26,222 nucleotides of DNA, from contig BFEA01000424.1 in the NCBI GenBank assembly GCA_003427395.1, positions 323,861 through 350,082 on the forward strand, given 5' to 3'. Positions 1-8,522 of this stretch are shown in pieces. Position 1 is the first letter of the stretch; each line of letters begins with the position of its first letter. The stretch is from Chara braunii (Eukaryota > Streptophyta > Charophyceae > Charales > Characeae). The notes beneath the pieces are model-generated. The model ran no database searches, was not told the DNA's origin, and saw only the letters and a list, made by a program, of their open reading frames with translations. The translations under genes were made by a program, and so were the position numbers.

Positions 1-57
1 CAGTCTAGGCCGGTACCTCTGTCGGTACCAGCCAGTCCAGTCCAGTCCCGTCAGTCC

Positions 58-75
58 GCTGGGGTATACCCCAGC
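58..75. repeat. 18-bp perfect palindrome
   Basis: GCTGGGGTATACCCCAGC reads the same on both strands. It follows a short run of CAGTC-type repeats (about 31-56) and a GGTACC pair at 12 and 24. It could form a small cruciform, or it could be chance in a repeat-rich stretch. No gene is attached to it. Confidence 0.8.
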
Positions 76-238
76 CATTGTCTGTTTTCATTCTCATTCC
101 TCACTNGCACATTTTGGAGTACGTGCGTTGGAGTCTTGCGTGGGGAGCTGCGTTGTGCCATCTTGCTCCCCCTTCTTCCTCCATCTCCATCTCTGTCACT
201 AGCGGAGCACCACACCTGGTGGGTCCGCTACACCCATC
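76..238. other. no gene seen
   Basis: Pyrimidine-rich sequence with one ambiguous base at 106. The short reading frames here show no recognisable domain and overlap each other on both strands. Confidence 0.5.
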
Positions 239-950
239 AATCCCCTTTACTTCACTCCGGCAAGACTTACTGCAGCAGAGCAACCATCTCCGCTGCTGCT
301 GTACCCTATTTCCATCCTACAAGCTAGCCCCCTCACTAGTAGGACGCTTGATATCCCACCATCTGCTTCTCCCACTCACCTCTTTTTTTGAGAAACAAAG
401 ACATGCACAATTCAGAAAAAGACTCAGACACCCCTTATCAATCCCCCGTACCCCACTCCGGCAAGACTTACTGCAGCAGAGCCACCCGTCTCCGCTGCTG
501 CTGTACATCCTACCAGCTAGCCCCCTCACTAGTAGGACGCGTGGATACCCACCATCTCCTTCTCCCACTCACCTCGATCTCTTTTTCTAAGATACTGGGA
601 CCCTTACCCGGCTTCGGCTGAAAAACCGTCTGAGAACACTTGCAGTTTCTTTTTTTTAGGACTGAGAAACAAAAACATATGCGCAATTATTCAGAAAACG
701 ACTCAGTTCGCACCCCCAATCGATCCCCTGTACCCCACTCCGGCAAGACTTACTGCAGCAGAGCCACCTTCTCCACTGCTGTTGTACCCTATTCCCATCC
801 TACCAGCTAGCCCCCTCACTTGTAGGACACATGATATCCCACTATCTCCTTCTCGCACTCACCTCGATCTCGTTTTTTTAAGATACCGGGGCCATTACCC
901 GGCTTCGGCTGAGAAAACATCTGAGAACACTTGCAGCAATTCGGGAAACA
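239..950. repeat. degenerate tandem repeat, three copies (201/281-bp period)
   Basis: The block CACTCCGGCAAGACTTACTG recurs at 253, 454 and 735. Each copy is followed by CAGCAGAGC, a CTGCTG-rich stretch, an AGCTAGCCCCCTCACT segment and TTCTCCCACTCACCTC. Copies 2 and 3 also carry a downstream CCCGGCTTCGGCTGA segment and an ACTTGCAG segment. The first spacing is 201 bp and the second 281 bp, so copy 1 lacks about 80 bp that copy 2 has. Reading frames across this block are by-products of the repeat. Confidence 0.8.
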
Positions 951-1183
951 TGAAAATAGACCGCAGAGGTCCTACAAATGCTCCAACACCCTCGAAATCC
1001 CTAACAAGCCCTTCCAAGGCTCTCCAGCACTGTCGTACTCCCTGCCGAGCTCTTCCAGGCCTCACACCCCCACATCCTGCTGGGACAAAGGGCAACACAA
1101 CTCACCCCAGCTCCGACCAACGTTGTCACAGTAGCAACCCTTGGTTGTCCCATGGAATACCCACCCCAAAGCATCCCCACTAA
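951..1183. other. no gene seen
   Basis: Unique-looking C-rich sequence between the tandem repeat and the interrupted minus-strand ORF. I see no domain and no clear signal. Confidence 0.4.
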
Positions 1184-1431
1184 TCACACATATTCTAACG
1201 AGTCCAGTGGCTGGTGTCTGATGGTCAAGGTCGTCGTGACGGTCCAGTTTGGACCATCTCTCCCCTGGGAGGCGTGGTCTGTGCACCTGAAGCCTCGCCC
1301 GTGTGAGTTAACTGCCGCTAGGTTGTATACTACCATCGGGATCGGCCAGTCCTTAGGCCGGACCACCCAGTCCCCCTGCCTTGTTGTCAGGCGTCTCTTG
1401 AGTTCCTGGACCCATGCCAGGGGGACAGCCT
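1184..1431 (-). pseudogene. C-terminal part of a minus-strand ORF split by the retrotransposon
   Basis: Read on the minus strand from 1431 down to the TGA at 1186-1184, this encodes about 81 residues ending in LDSLEYV, with PLAWVQELKRRL near the break. The reading frame joins exactly, with no shift, to 15207-15074 beyond the 3' LTR when one copy of the duplicated GCCT is removed. The joined ORF is 378 nt (125 codons plus stop). I do not recognise the family. The restored protein is hydrophilic, with a charged helix-like KLEEGLQEIQEAV segment and a Trp-rich RQGDWVVRPKDWPIP segment. It may be a host exon or part of an older mobile element. The intact frame across the insertion site suggests it was coding when the element landed. 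Confidence 0.6.
1428..1431. repeat. target-site duplication, left copy
   Basis: GCCT directly precedes the TGTGAC start of the 5' LTR, and the same four bases follow the GTCACA end of the 3' LTR at 15074-15077. The wider match ACAGCCT (1425-1431 and 15071-15077) includes LTR end bases on the right. Ty3/gypsy elements normally make 4-6 bp duplications. Confidence 0.65.
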
Positions 1432-2176
1432 TGTGACAAACCGATTTCTGTTCCGCGCGATTTTCTGCGTGGTAGCAACGGGGGGTCCTAAGCTGGGAAG
1501 GATGGGCCAATTACGAGAGATCAGGATTGGAAAGAAATTGCATCAGTGTCCTCGCTTCTTCGTCTTTTTGCATCAGTTCTTTTCGGATGGCTGGGTTCAG
1601 GGTCAGGTAGGTCCCGGGAATGATTGATGGGTGTTGCGCAGCCGAGAGCGCGCGAATAATTCTGGTTGGCGACATTCCTTTCTGTTTTCTGTTGTTGGAA
1701 TTTAGGTGCGGAGACCTCGCGATAACTTTTGCTTCATTCTTTTCGAATTTTCGAACTTTCTTTTCGAAATTTCGAACTTTCTTTTCGGAAGTTGTGATTT
1801 TCGTTTTCTGCACTAGGTAAGAATTTAGAAATTTTGTAATTAGGATTTTCTTTTGTCGCGCAACGCTTTTTGCTTACGCAATTCTTTTTGCGGCTGCAAC
1901 GGAACTCTGATGAGTCGGGGCCCTTAATCGCGTGTGTAACTGTAATTGTAGGGGGCCACCATTGTCACTGTATCTTTCTTCTTGTGCTTCGTCTTTTCCG
2001 CCTTCGCTTCTTCTTGCTGTGTCCAGCCAGCCCGCGGAGTGCATGATCGGATCGAGGCGTGGAGAGAGGCAAGGCCCCCCACGCCGCGCTCTGGCCATGT
2101 AGAACGTAAGCGATCCCTCTCATAATCTCCTTTCTAAGTCCTTGGAATTCCGTGTTCTTCGCGCATGTATGCACGC

Positions 2177-2184
2177 TATAAATT
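2177..2184 (+). promoter_or_regulatory. candidate TATA box 1 in 5' LTR
   Basis: TATAAATT in the context GCACGCTATAAATTCCGG. The same site is kept in the 3' LTR at 13192-13199. It is a possible core promoter of the element; which of the two TATA sites is used cannot be decided from sequence. Confidence 0.4.
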
Positions 2185-2528
2185 CCGGCTCCGCGATTAG
2201 ATAGCTCTCTTAACCAGCTAGTGGAAGCTCGAGGTAGCGCGATCAGTGAGGGTCAGCTCACGAGCGAAGTAAGAGGTGAGTTGAAGTGGGAGTCGGGCGA
2301 CCCGACGAGCTGGTGCCGAACGCGCTGGGTTGACGCGGGCCACGACAGACTGTGGGCGCATACGAACCAGACGGGTGCGGGAGGACTAAGCGGGGTGACG
2401 ACATCGTGGGTTGGTGCGCAACGACGGACTGTCCGCATCGGAGAGAGAGAAAGAAAGAGGAAGAGGGAACTGAGGTTGATGGACGGGGATTTGCAGTTTT
2501 CTTTGTCTTTCCTCCCTCCTTGCCTTTG

Positions 2529-2537
2529 TATATAAAT
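2529..2537 (+). promoter_or_regulatory. candidate TATA box 2 in 5' LTR
   Basis: TATATAAAT follows a C/T-rich stretch and is conserved in the 3' LTR at 13542-13550. A transcript starting about 30 bp downstream would have a leader of about 1.8 kb before gag, partly inflated by the artefact at 2728-2942. Confidence 0.5.
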
Positions 2538-2547
2538 TTTGATCTCG

Positions 2548-2727
2548 GTCTCGGGCGATGCGCCCGTTTCCCTTTTGTTTTCGGAATTTTGTTTCGGTTT
2601 TGGCTCACACTCGTTTTGCGTTTGATCGTTGTATGTTTGCCTAATGAATGAATGTATGTCGTGTCTGTTGTTTGTTTTTTGCCGGATCTTTGCTTTTGCT
2701 TGTCCATTTTGATACGCTTAGGAGTCT
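2548..2727 (+). repeat. 180-bp direct duplication, copy A (assembly artefact)
   Basis: Runs from GTCTCGGGCGATGCGCCCG to CGCTTAGGAGTCT and recurs at 2763-2942 with equal length. The 3' LTR has a single version of this segment (broken by an N gap), and the adapter lies exactly between the copies. The duplication is therefore best read as an assembly error. Confidence 0.9.
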
Positions 2728-2762
2728 TCTCTTATACACATCTAGATGTGTATAAGAGACAG
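2728..2762. other. Nextera mate-pair junction adapter (contaminant)
   Basis: The 35 bases contain CTCTTATACACATCT followed directly by AGATGTGTATAAGAGACAG. These are two Tn5 mosaic ends joined head to head, the circularisation junction of Nextera mate-pair libraries, lacking only the first three bases of the 38-base adapter. Translated, it gives the contamination peptide SYTHLDVYKRQ. It is not a biological transposon. Confidence 0.97.
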
Positions 2763-2942
2763 GTCTCGGGCGATGCGCCCGTTTCCCTTTTGTTTTCGGA
2801 ATTTTGTTTCGGTTTTGGCTCACACTCGTTTTGCGTTTGATCGTTGTATGTTTGCCTAATGAATGAATGTATGTCGTGTCTGTTGTTTGTTTTTTGCCGG
2901 ATCTTTGCTTTTGCTTGTCCATTTTGATACGCTTAGGAGTCT
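2763..2942 (+). repeat. 180-bp direct duplication, copy B (assembly artefact)
   Basis: Second copy of 2548-2727, starting immediately after the adapter and running on into GGGAGGAACTGTTACACAG, which matches the 3' LTR. Removing the adapter and one copy gives a sequence collinear with the 3' LTR. Confidence 0.9.
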
Positions 2943-3521
2943 GGGAGGAACTGTTACACAGTCGACGATACTGCTTTCACCACCGCTGTCTTATTTCTGA
3001 GCTTTTGTTGCTGTTGCGATAACCCCCATCATGATAAGGAGCAATGGCGTACGGGATCGTGGGACGATTGGATGATTGTGTAGTTACTGTCCCGAAGCAA
3101 GCAAATACCCCGCGGGGATGCGCGTAAGCACGGCGATCCGATCTACGCAGCTTACGCGTATCCACGCGCGGCGATTTGTAACCACAAACGAAATTAACCA
3201 CCCCGGGAATGGATGTTGCATTACGAAGAAAAAATGGTCGCTTCTGTTCAGAGTAGTAGGTGAATACCGGGCCTTGGTGCATGCGGGGATGTTGAAACAA
3301 GGGATGAGTGACTGATGCATTCGACGGTCACAACGTAGGAATCGTCCCGTGCGAACACATGTAAGCGCGATCCTATTGACACGGCCTACGTGTACTCGCA
3401 CGAGGTGATTCGCTATCGTCGGATATCGGGACAGGCCTCGAAAGATCTGATCACCGAGCCCAGAATTTCCCCCAGCAGGGTAAATACACACTAAGAAATT
3501 CCGCGACTTTACAATGACAAA

Positions 3522-3890
3522 ATGACGTACTCGAGGGACTCGGATTCGTCGTGGGATCCGGAGTATTTCACTCCCTGGGTGAACGAGTGCCTCAGACAGA
3601 GCTGCCCGAAATTCCTCTGCCTAACCGATAATCAATTGTGCCCTAGAGAGTTTCAATGTGCTACAACCAGCGATCCGAGGTGTCCCGATTATCCCACATC
3701 GGATAACTCACACTACTTCATATCCCCCGGCTCCATCGTTCTCGCTACCAACTTCCCTCCTTTCCGCCTCCTTCTCCCGTATCACCAGCTCAGAGTTGTC
3801 CCGTGGAATTCCATCGCCGAGGCCCCGCACACCTTGCGGAAATTGTCGGCGACGCAGCAACCGACGAGCCCCCGAGAACATGAGGCCTAA
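3522..3890 (+). CDS. 122-residue reading frame inside the 5' LTR
   Basis: Starts MTYSRDSDSSWDPEYFTPW and is rich in Pro, Cys and Ser, with no domain I recognise. The 3' LTR keeps the same start (14445) and most residues, but there a 6-bp insertion brings a TGA and a further 5-bp indel shifts the frame. It lies in the transcribed leader downstream of both TATA boxes, so it could act as an upstream ORF. It may equally be a chance frame; both LTR copies descend from one parent, so their similarity alone is no evidence of selection. Confidence 0.3.
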   Translation: MTYSRDSDSSWDPEYFTPWVNECLRQSCPKFLCLTDNQLCPREFQCATTSDPRCPDYPTSDNSHYFISPGSIVLATNFPPFRLLLPYHQLRVVPWNSIAEAPHTLRKLSATQQPTSPREHEA

Positions 3891-4205
3891 CCCAAATGTG
3901 CAACGACAGACGCCACGCGGCTGCCCCCAAAGGCCCGACTCCAGGCAGGCCCCTCCCCGAACGGCCGCTATCAAAACAGACGGATCGAACGACCTTGAAT
4001 GACCAGCGCATGCCATCTGCCTTATGACCTGAAGCGGTCCGCGCTCTCAACCAAATTGCACCCGTGCCTCTGAAACCCTGTCACAGGTAATCTCAGTTCT
4101 GACCTGGGACTCCACCCCACGTTCCAAAAATCCTTGGCACACCCATGTTTCGCACTTCCAGGCCCACACTCTACTTCGATCAGGAAGTCGCGCTGGGCGT
4201 GAGGT

Positions 4206-4217
4206 TGGTATCGGAGC
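4206..4217 (+). promoter_or_regulatory. primer binding site, initiator-Met tRNA type
   Basis: TGGTATCGGAGC matches the usual plant iMet primer site TGGTATCAGAGC at 11 of 12 positions. It lies at the expected place, where similarity to the 3' LTR ends. The single difference is A to G. Confidence 0.88.
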
Positions 4218-4358
4218 CCGACACGTGGCTGGGTTGTAGGACTAACAACATGATAATTGAGCGATCTGGCTAACCGAGGGCGACCTCGACCCTGGAACGC
4301 GCATAGACGCGACCCCGTCGTCACCAGGAGTAGATCGACTAATCGATGGATAGCCAAC

Positions 4359-5923
4359 ATGAATGCTAATCCACAGAATCCGAATCCGCAACAGAATATC
4401 AATCTGCAACAAAATCCTCATCAACCCGCAGCACGAGCACGGGCTCCCATGACGCCACCTGACCTCTACCTGTTTGACCCTGACATCATCTTGCTGGAGC
4501 ATGGCTAGCCATGCTCCGAGTGCAGCAGTACGACGATAACGAAGCTCAGGTAAACATTCCCGCTCGATTAGGAGGGGACACTCATCACTGGTTCAATACC
4601 TATGTATGGGTGGATCTTCCGGCATTCGAGCGAGATTTTCTGAACCGGTTTGATTATATCCATCCTGAACAAGCGCTTTTCATGATTAAAGATCGCGTTA
4701 AAAAACCCCTTAAGTCTATCACGGAACATCGAAATCGGTTCTACCGAATGTTTGTCAAGACAAAACGGGGTGAGCAAGTAGGAAGAGATTTGTTTATCGA
4801 TGGACTTCGCAACCGAACGATAAGGGCGAAACTGCGAAAAGAGTTCTCCCCCATCAATCATACGTTGCAACAGATCATGGCAGCGGCAGAAGAAATTGAA
4901 CGAAAGTTTGCGGCAAGTTTCCTAGAAGGAGAAGACTATCCTAAGGAAAGAGACTCGTCCAAACTTGCGAGGGCAAGGGCTGAGCTGGCTGCGTTGCAAA
5001 ACAAGTTCGAAAACATGGGGTTTGTGTCCGGTTCTGTTACCTATCTGGAACGTATATCCCCCAAACGATCGCCCCCGAGTGTGGTAACGAGCATGCCCGT
5101 TCCTGTGATACCAACCCCTGTAATGACGGCACCCCCGCCACCAATCGAGAACCCCGTACGGACAAATGAACCGACCGCCATTTTAGAACTAACCAAAACA
5201 CTAATTAGCCTACTCCAGGAAAGCAAAAAGGAACAGCGAGAGCATAATGCTCTGTTGGAGGCAATGATGAGAAATATGCGGCCCATTGCAGCACGTGCCG
5301 CCCCAATCCAACAAGGACTGGCCCCGACACCTGCTCTCGGAGGGGCCGCGGGCAATTTGAACGTCTATTACGCATGCCATCAAGCGGGCAATCTAGCTCG
5401 AGACTGCCCCCATCGGCCCCCACAACCGAGGGTCGGGGTCGCACCAATGACAGCGGCTCCTATCGCTAATGGACCTGGACGGGTAGGAGCTCTGATGGAA
5501 GAAATGGAAGGCGGAGGTAGTGCGTTAGCTACCACAGAAGAGGCGACCGAACTTATTCCGTTGGATCAATATGTATCACTTGGTTATTTGGGGCTTGGAA
5601 TGATTGGAACAATCAGACCTGCGCCCGAACAGAAAGAAGTGGCGAAATGGCGACCTTCTCCAGGAGAGATGGAGTCGGGAGGACCCACCTTTGTCATTGG
5701 CGAAATTGATGTTCTGAACATCGTCCGAGCACTCCACCATCGGATTCCTCTTCCGATCGGCCACATGCTCTCGATATCAGAGCAAGCCAACGAACGTATG
5801 CTGCAGCACTTCAAAGCAAATCGAAAACGGTTTGCCCTCACCTGCACAGCAAACACAAATTTAAAGCGAAAGGACCAAGACCGGATGAAAATGCCGCAGG
5901 CGCTTCCGATCCCATACGAATAG
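4359..5923 (+). pseudogene. gag: gag (capsid/nucleocapsid), frame-broken
   Basis: Gag forms the virus-like particle and binds element RNA. The N-terminal piece starts with ATG at 4359 in an Asn/Gln/Pro-rich stretch and stops at 4508. The main piece is in another frame, 4511-5923 (470 codons), so a frameshift near 4500 separates them. Residues about 20-150 of the main piece match a retrotransposon gag capsid core: a Trp-containing WFNTYV segment, FERDFLNRF, a FIDGLRNRTIRAKL segment, then a coiled-coil-like EEIERKFAA helix. A Pro-rich linker follows. The zinc knuckle at residues 286-299 reads YYACHQAGNLARDC and lacks the first Cys and the His of C-X2-C-X4-H-X4-C. An upstream start in the same frame as 4359 is possible. 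Confidence 0.82.
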
Positions 5924-5930
5924 GACTAAT

Positions 5931-6428
5931 CCAAAAGATGATAATTTCCTACGGATTGAAGCTATCCCATGGAAATCCGCGGAATGTGACATTGAGGTTT
6001 GGGTAATTCCCTATAATGCTATCATCGATTCGAGAACCGCTGTTTTGGCTGTTTCGCTTCGAGTAGTTGAAAGAGTAGGGAGAAAGAACGATTTGATTAT
6101 GTTAACAGAAAGAGATCAGCTCATTTCTGCAGATGAAGAAAAGATTAAAACGGTGGGACGGATGACCAATGTTGCATTTCGATTAGGGAAGGTGCATGCT
6201 TTGGGAGACGTCGTCGTATTAGATGTCAACACTTACACCATTCTCTTCGGCCTCCCCGCTTTGGTAGCACTACGAGCTAACCTTGACTTCGAAAGACGAT
6301 CGATTATCCTCCGAAACACAGGAGGAAAACCCTATGCTGTACCAATGAGACTGACTCTTCGTACTACCACCAATATAGCCCCGCGAATTTTCCCCGCGAT
6401 GACGGGGACTCTTCGCATGGTTACTTGA
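5931..6428 (+). pseudogene. retropepsin-like aspartic protease domain of pol
   Basis: This part of the polyprotein would cut Gag-Pol into mature proteins. In frame 0, the catalytic loop reads IIDSRTAV at about 6021-6044, where the family has D-S/T-G; the Gly is replaced by Arg (GGA to AGA is one transition). Downstream, DVNTYTILFGLPAL at about 6221-6265 corresponds to the second conserved block (usually D-x-ILG-x-D-x-L). The frame is open from the end of gag in a different register, so gag and pro are in different frames here, either by design or by decay. A TGA at 6426-6428 ends it, and the same frame then continues. Confidence 0.7.
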
Positions 6429-6917
6429 AACAATGGGCAGACATCCGAGGACGCAGAAAGCAGTGACGATGATGATGATCCCGTAATCTTAGAAATGGCG
6501 CGAGAACGTATTTATTACCCCGTACAGCGAACGAATAACAAAGCTCCGAGCAGAACTAACCAAGATTTACGGAGAACACAGGCGATGATTATGGGAGAAC
6601 CTCTCGTACAGATTTCGAGGATGGTCGATTCTTTGGAACCCCCTCAAACCCTGTACGATGGGATCTCCCCTCTTCTCGCCCGATACAATGACAAAAGGCA
6701 GTACTGCGACATTACGAATCTCCCGAAATCTCTGTTGACACCTGCAAAAGAGGTTCGATTGCTACGCTTGGGAGCAGAGATCAACTCTTTGGAACCCCCG
6801 GAGCACCTCAAAAGCGGACTCGGAATCAAGATCGCAACGAAGCCGGTGCCATGACAAGACATTCGAGACGGAGTAACGCCGAAGGAACACGTGGCCACCT
6901 GAGAACAGGATGCACAG
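6429..6917 (+). pseudogene. protease-RT linker of pol
   Basis: Same frame as protease and RT. It contains an acidic SSDDDDDP run (6462-6482) and a segment 6483-6851 with no recognised domain. It is broken by TGA at 6852-6854 and TGA at 6900-6902. Both could come from CGA (Arg) by one C-to-T change. It leads directly into the RT region. Confidence 0.6.
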
Positions 6918-7970
6918 ATGATGGCCACAGTGTTCTCCTGGCGATCAGATAACTCCTTCATCTCTTGGCCCCCGCCAGAAAATGCCAAGCGCATTAATAC
7001 AAAACATATTGATGTAAGAATATGGGATGAACTGTACGAGTTGCACGTGCCCCAATACGTGCCCAAGGAGATCCATCACTTAATCGCCGACATTCTGAAA
7101 GAGTACAAAAGAGCGATTACTGTGTCGGACACAGATATTGGACTGACGCTAGTCATACAGCACAAGATTCAGACGGGAAATCATTTCCCAATTCACTGCA
7201 AACCTTACATATATTTGTTGGTGGAATGGAAAAAGGCTCTCGAACGGATTCAAGAATTCGAAGCAAGCGGGTGGATTGAACCCGCCACCGGACCTTGGTC
7301 ATTCCCAGTAGTATTAGTACCCAAAAAGAACGGATCAATTCACATATGCATCGATTATCGCAAACTGAATGATATCACGATTAAAGATGTATATCCCCTT
7401 CCCCGGATTGATGATTTGCTGGATGCAATTGGGTGTGCTAATTATTTCAGCAAGTTTGATATTCGGCATGGATTCCATCACATTCTGGTTAAGGAGGAAG
7501 ATCAGTTGAAGACGGCCTTCGTACTGTTTGAAGGCACGTGGCAGTAGATTCGATGTGCGATGGGGATTTGCAATGCACCGGCCACATTTCAGCGAGCCAT
7601 GAATGTCACGTTTTAGAACTTCGTCAACAAGACACGGTTAACACAGGGGATGATCAACTTCTGCGTCATCGTGTACATAGACGACATCCTGGTCTATTCG
7701 GAGACCTATCACGGCCACGGGCAACATATTGAGTGGACGTTAGGAGCCCTGAGAGACGCCGAATACAAGATCGCCCTCGAGAAGAGCGAATTTTTCCTTT
7801 CGGAAATTTCGTTCCTGGGCTACGTCGTAACACGTGGAGGACTGTGGCCTGAGTCAAGAAAGGTTGTGGCGGTAAAGGAAGCTCCTGTTCCCACGTCGCT
7901 GACGCAGGTTCGAACCTTCTTGGGACTAGCCTCGTACTATCGACGGTTCATCAAGGGCTTCGCCGCGATT
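6918..7970 (+). pseudogene. reverse transcriptase domain of Ty3/gypsy pol
   Basis: RT copies element RNA into DNA in the particle. Fingers motifs: SGWIEPATGPWSFPVVLVPKK (7267-7329, where most gypsy elements have GxIxPSxSPxxxPxxxVxKK), then CIDYRKLN. The first catalytic Asp lies in FDIRHGFHH (Asp codon 7458-7460). The active-site box is YIDDILVY, with its YIDD at 7674-7685. FLGYVV and FLGLASYYRRF (about 7918-7950) mark the thumb/connection. The frame is unchanged throughout. In-frame TAG at 7545-7547 (TGG or CAG to TAG) and TAG at 7614-7616 (CAG to TAG) interrupt it, the second one 60 nt before YIDD. Confidence 0.92.
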
Positions 7971-8522
7971 GGACGACCCTTAACGAACCTGTTACGGAAG
8001 GACCAGCCGCTCAGTTGGGACGCGGAGTGCGAGCAGGCCTTCGCGACCCTCAAGGAAGCTCTAGCAACGACACCTATTTTGATCCGACCGGACCCCTCGA
8101 AGCAGTTCATTCTCATCATTGACTGGCAGCCGGAGGCTATTTCCGCTATTTTAGCGTAGAAGGGGAACGATGGTCGAGAGCATGTCATCGAATTTGCGTC
8201 ACGAACTGTACCAGACGAGTGGAATAATGAATCAGCTCCACAAGGTGAATGCTACGCGGCAGTTTGGGGAATCCAACACTTCCATCCGTATCTGATTGGA
8301 CGATGGGCAGTGCGCCTATAAGAGTACGACTTCGACATCATCCATCGAAAGACGGAGAGGCACGACAACGCGGATGGACTTACACGACCTCATCGACCAG
8401 CTAAGGTGCCTAAGGCGGAAGAGATCATCCCGTGGAAGAAGCCAGAATCGGTGAACGGGGCCAAGTACGGACAAGTAGCGGTCCTTTCACTTGGCAAAAA
8501 GCAGACCGGTGGCAATGGGTGA
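7971..8522 (+). pseudogene. RNase H domain of Ty3/gypsy pol, internally deleted
   Basis: RNase H removes the RNA strand during reverse transcription. Same frame as RT. LSWDAECEQAFATLKEAL (8014-8067) leads into FILIIDWQPEAISAILA, the first acidic strand, and GECYAAVWGIQHFHPYL supplies the conserved Glu helix. The chain then passes directly to IGRWAVRL and EYDFDIIHRKTERHDNADGLTR, the usual end of the domain. The family's TDHxxL segment between HPYL and GRW is absent, which looks like an in-frame deletion near 8295. Stops are TAG 8157-8159 and TAA 8319-8321, each one C-to-T change from a Gln codon, and TGA 8520-8522. Confidence 0.88.

Larger units (their letters stand above)
1432..4205 (+). repeat. 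5' LTR
   Basis: It begins TGTGACAAACC and aligns with 12428-15073 through nearly its whole length. About 215 bp of its length is an assembly artefact (adapter plus duplication). It carries about 91 bp (around 4072-4162) absent from the 3' LTR and lacks about 19 bp present there near 14878. Its last bases differ from the 3' LTR: TTGG is followed by the primer site instead of GCGTCACA, so the true terminal bases seem to be lost. At over 2.5 kb it is long for a plant-type gypsy LTR. Confidence 0.9.

Noticed and set aside
2641-2922. Reading frames on both strands through 2728-2762 encoding SYTHLDVYKRQ or its partner
   Set aside because: This peptide is the translation of the sequencing adapter junction, not of genomic DNA.
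4087-4161. GT...AG segment in the 5' LTR that is missing from the 3' LTR, as an intron-loss signature
   Set aside because: The deletion in the 3' LTR removes about 16 further bases to the left and some to the right, so its ends do not match the splice sites.
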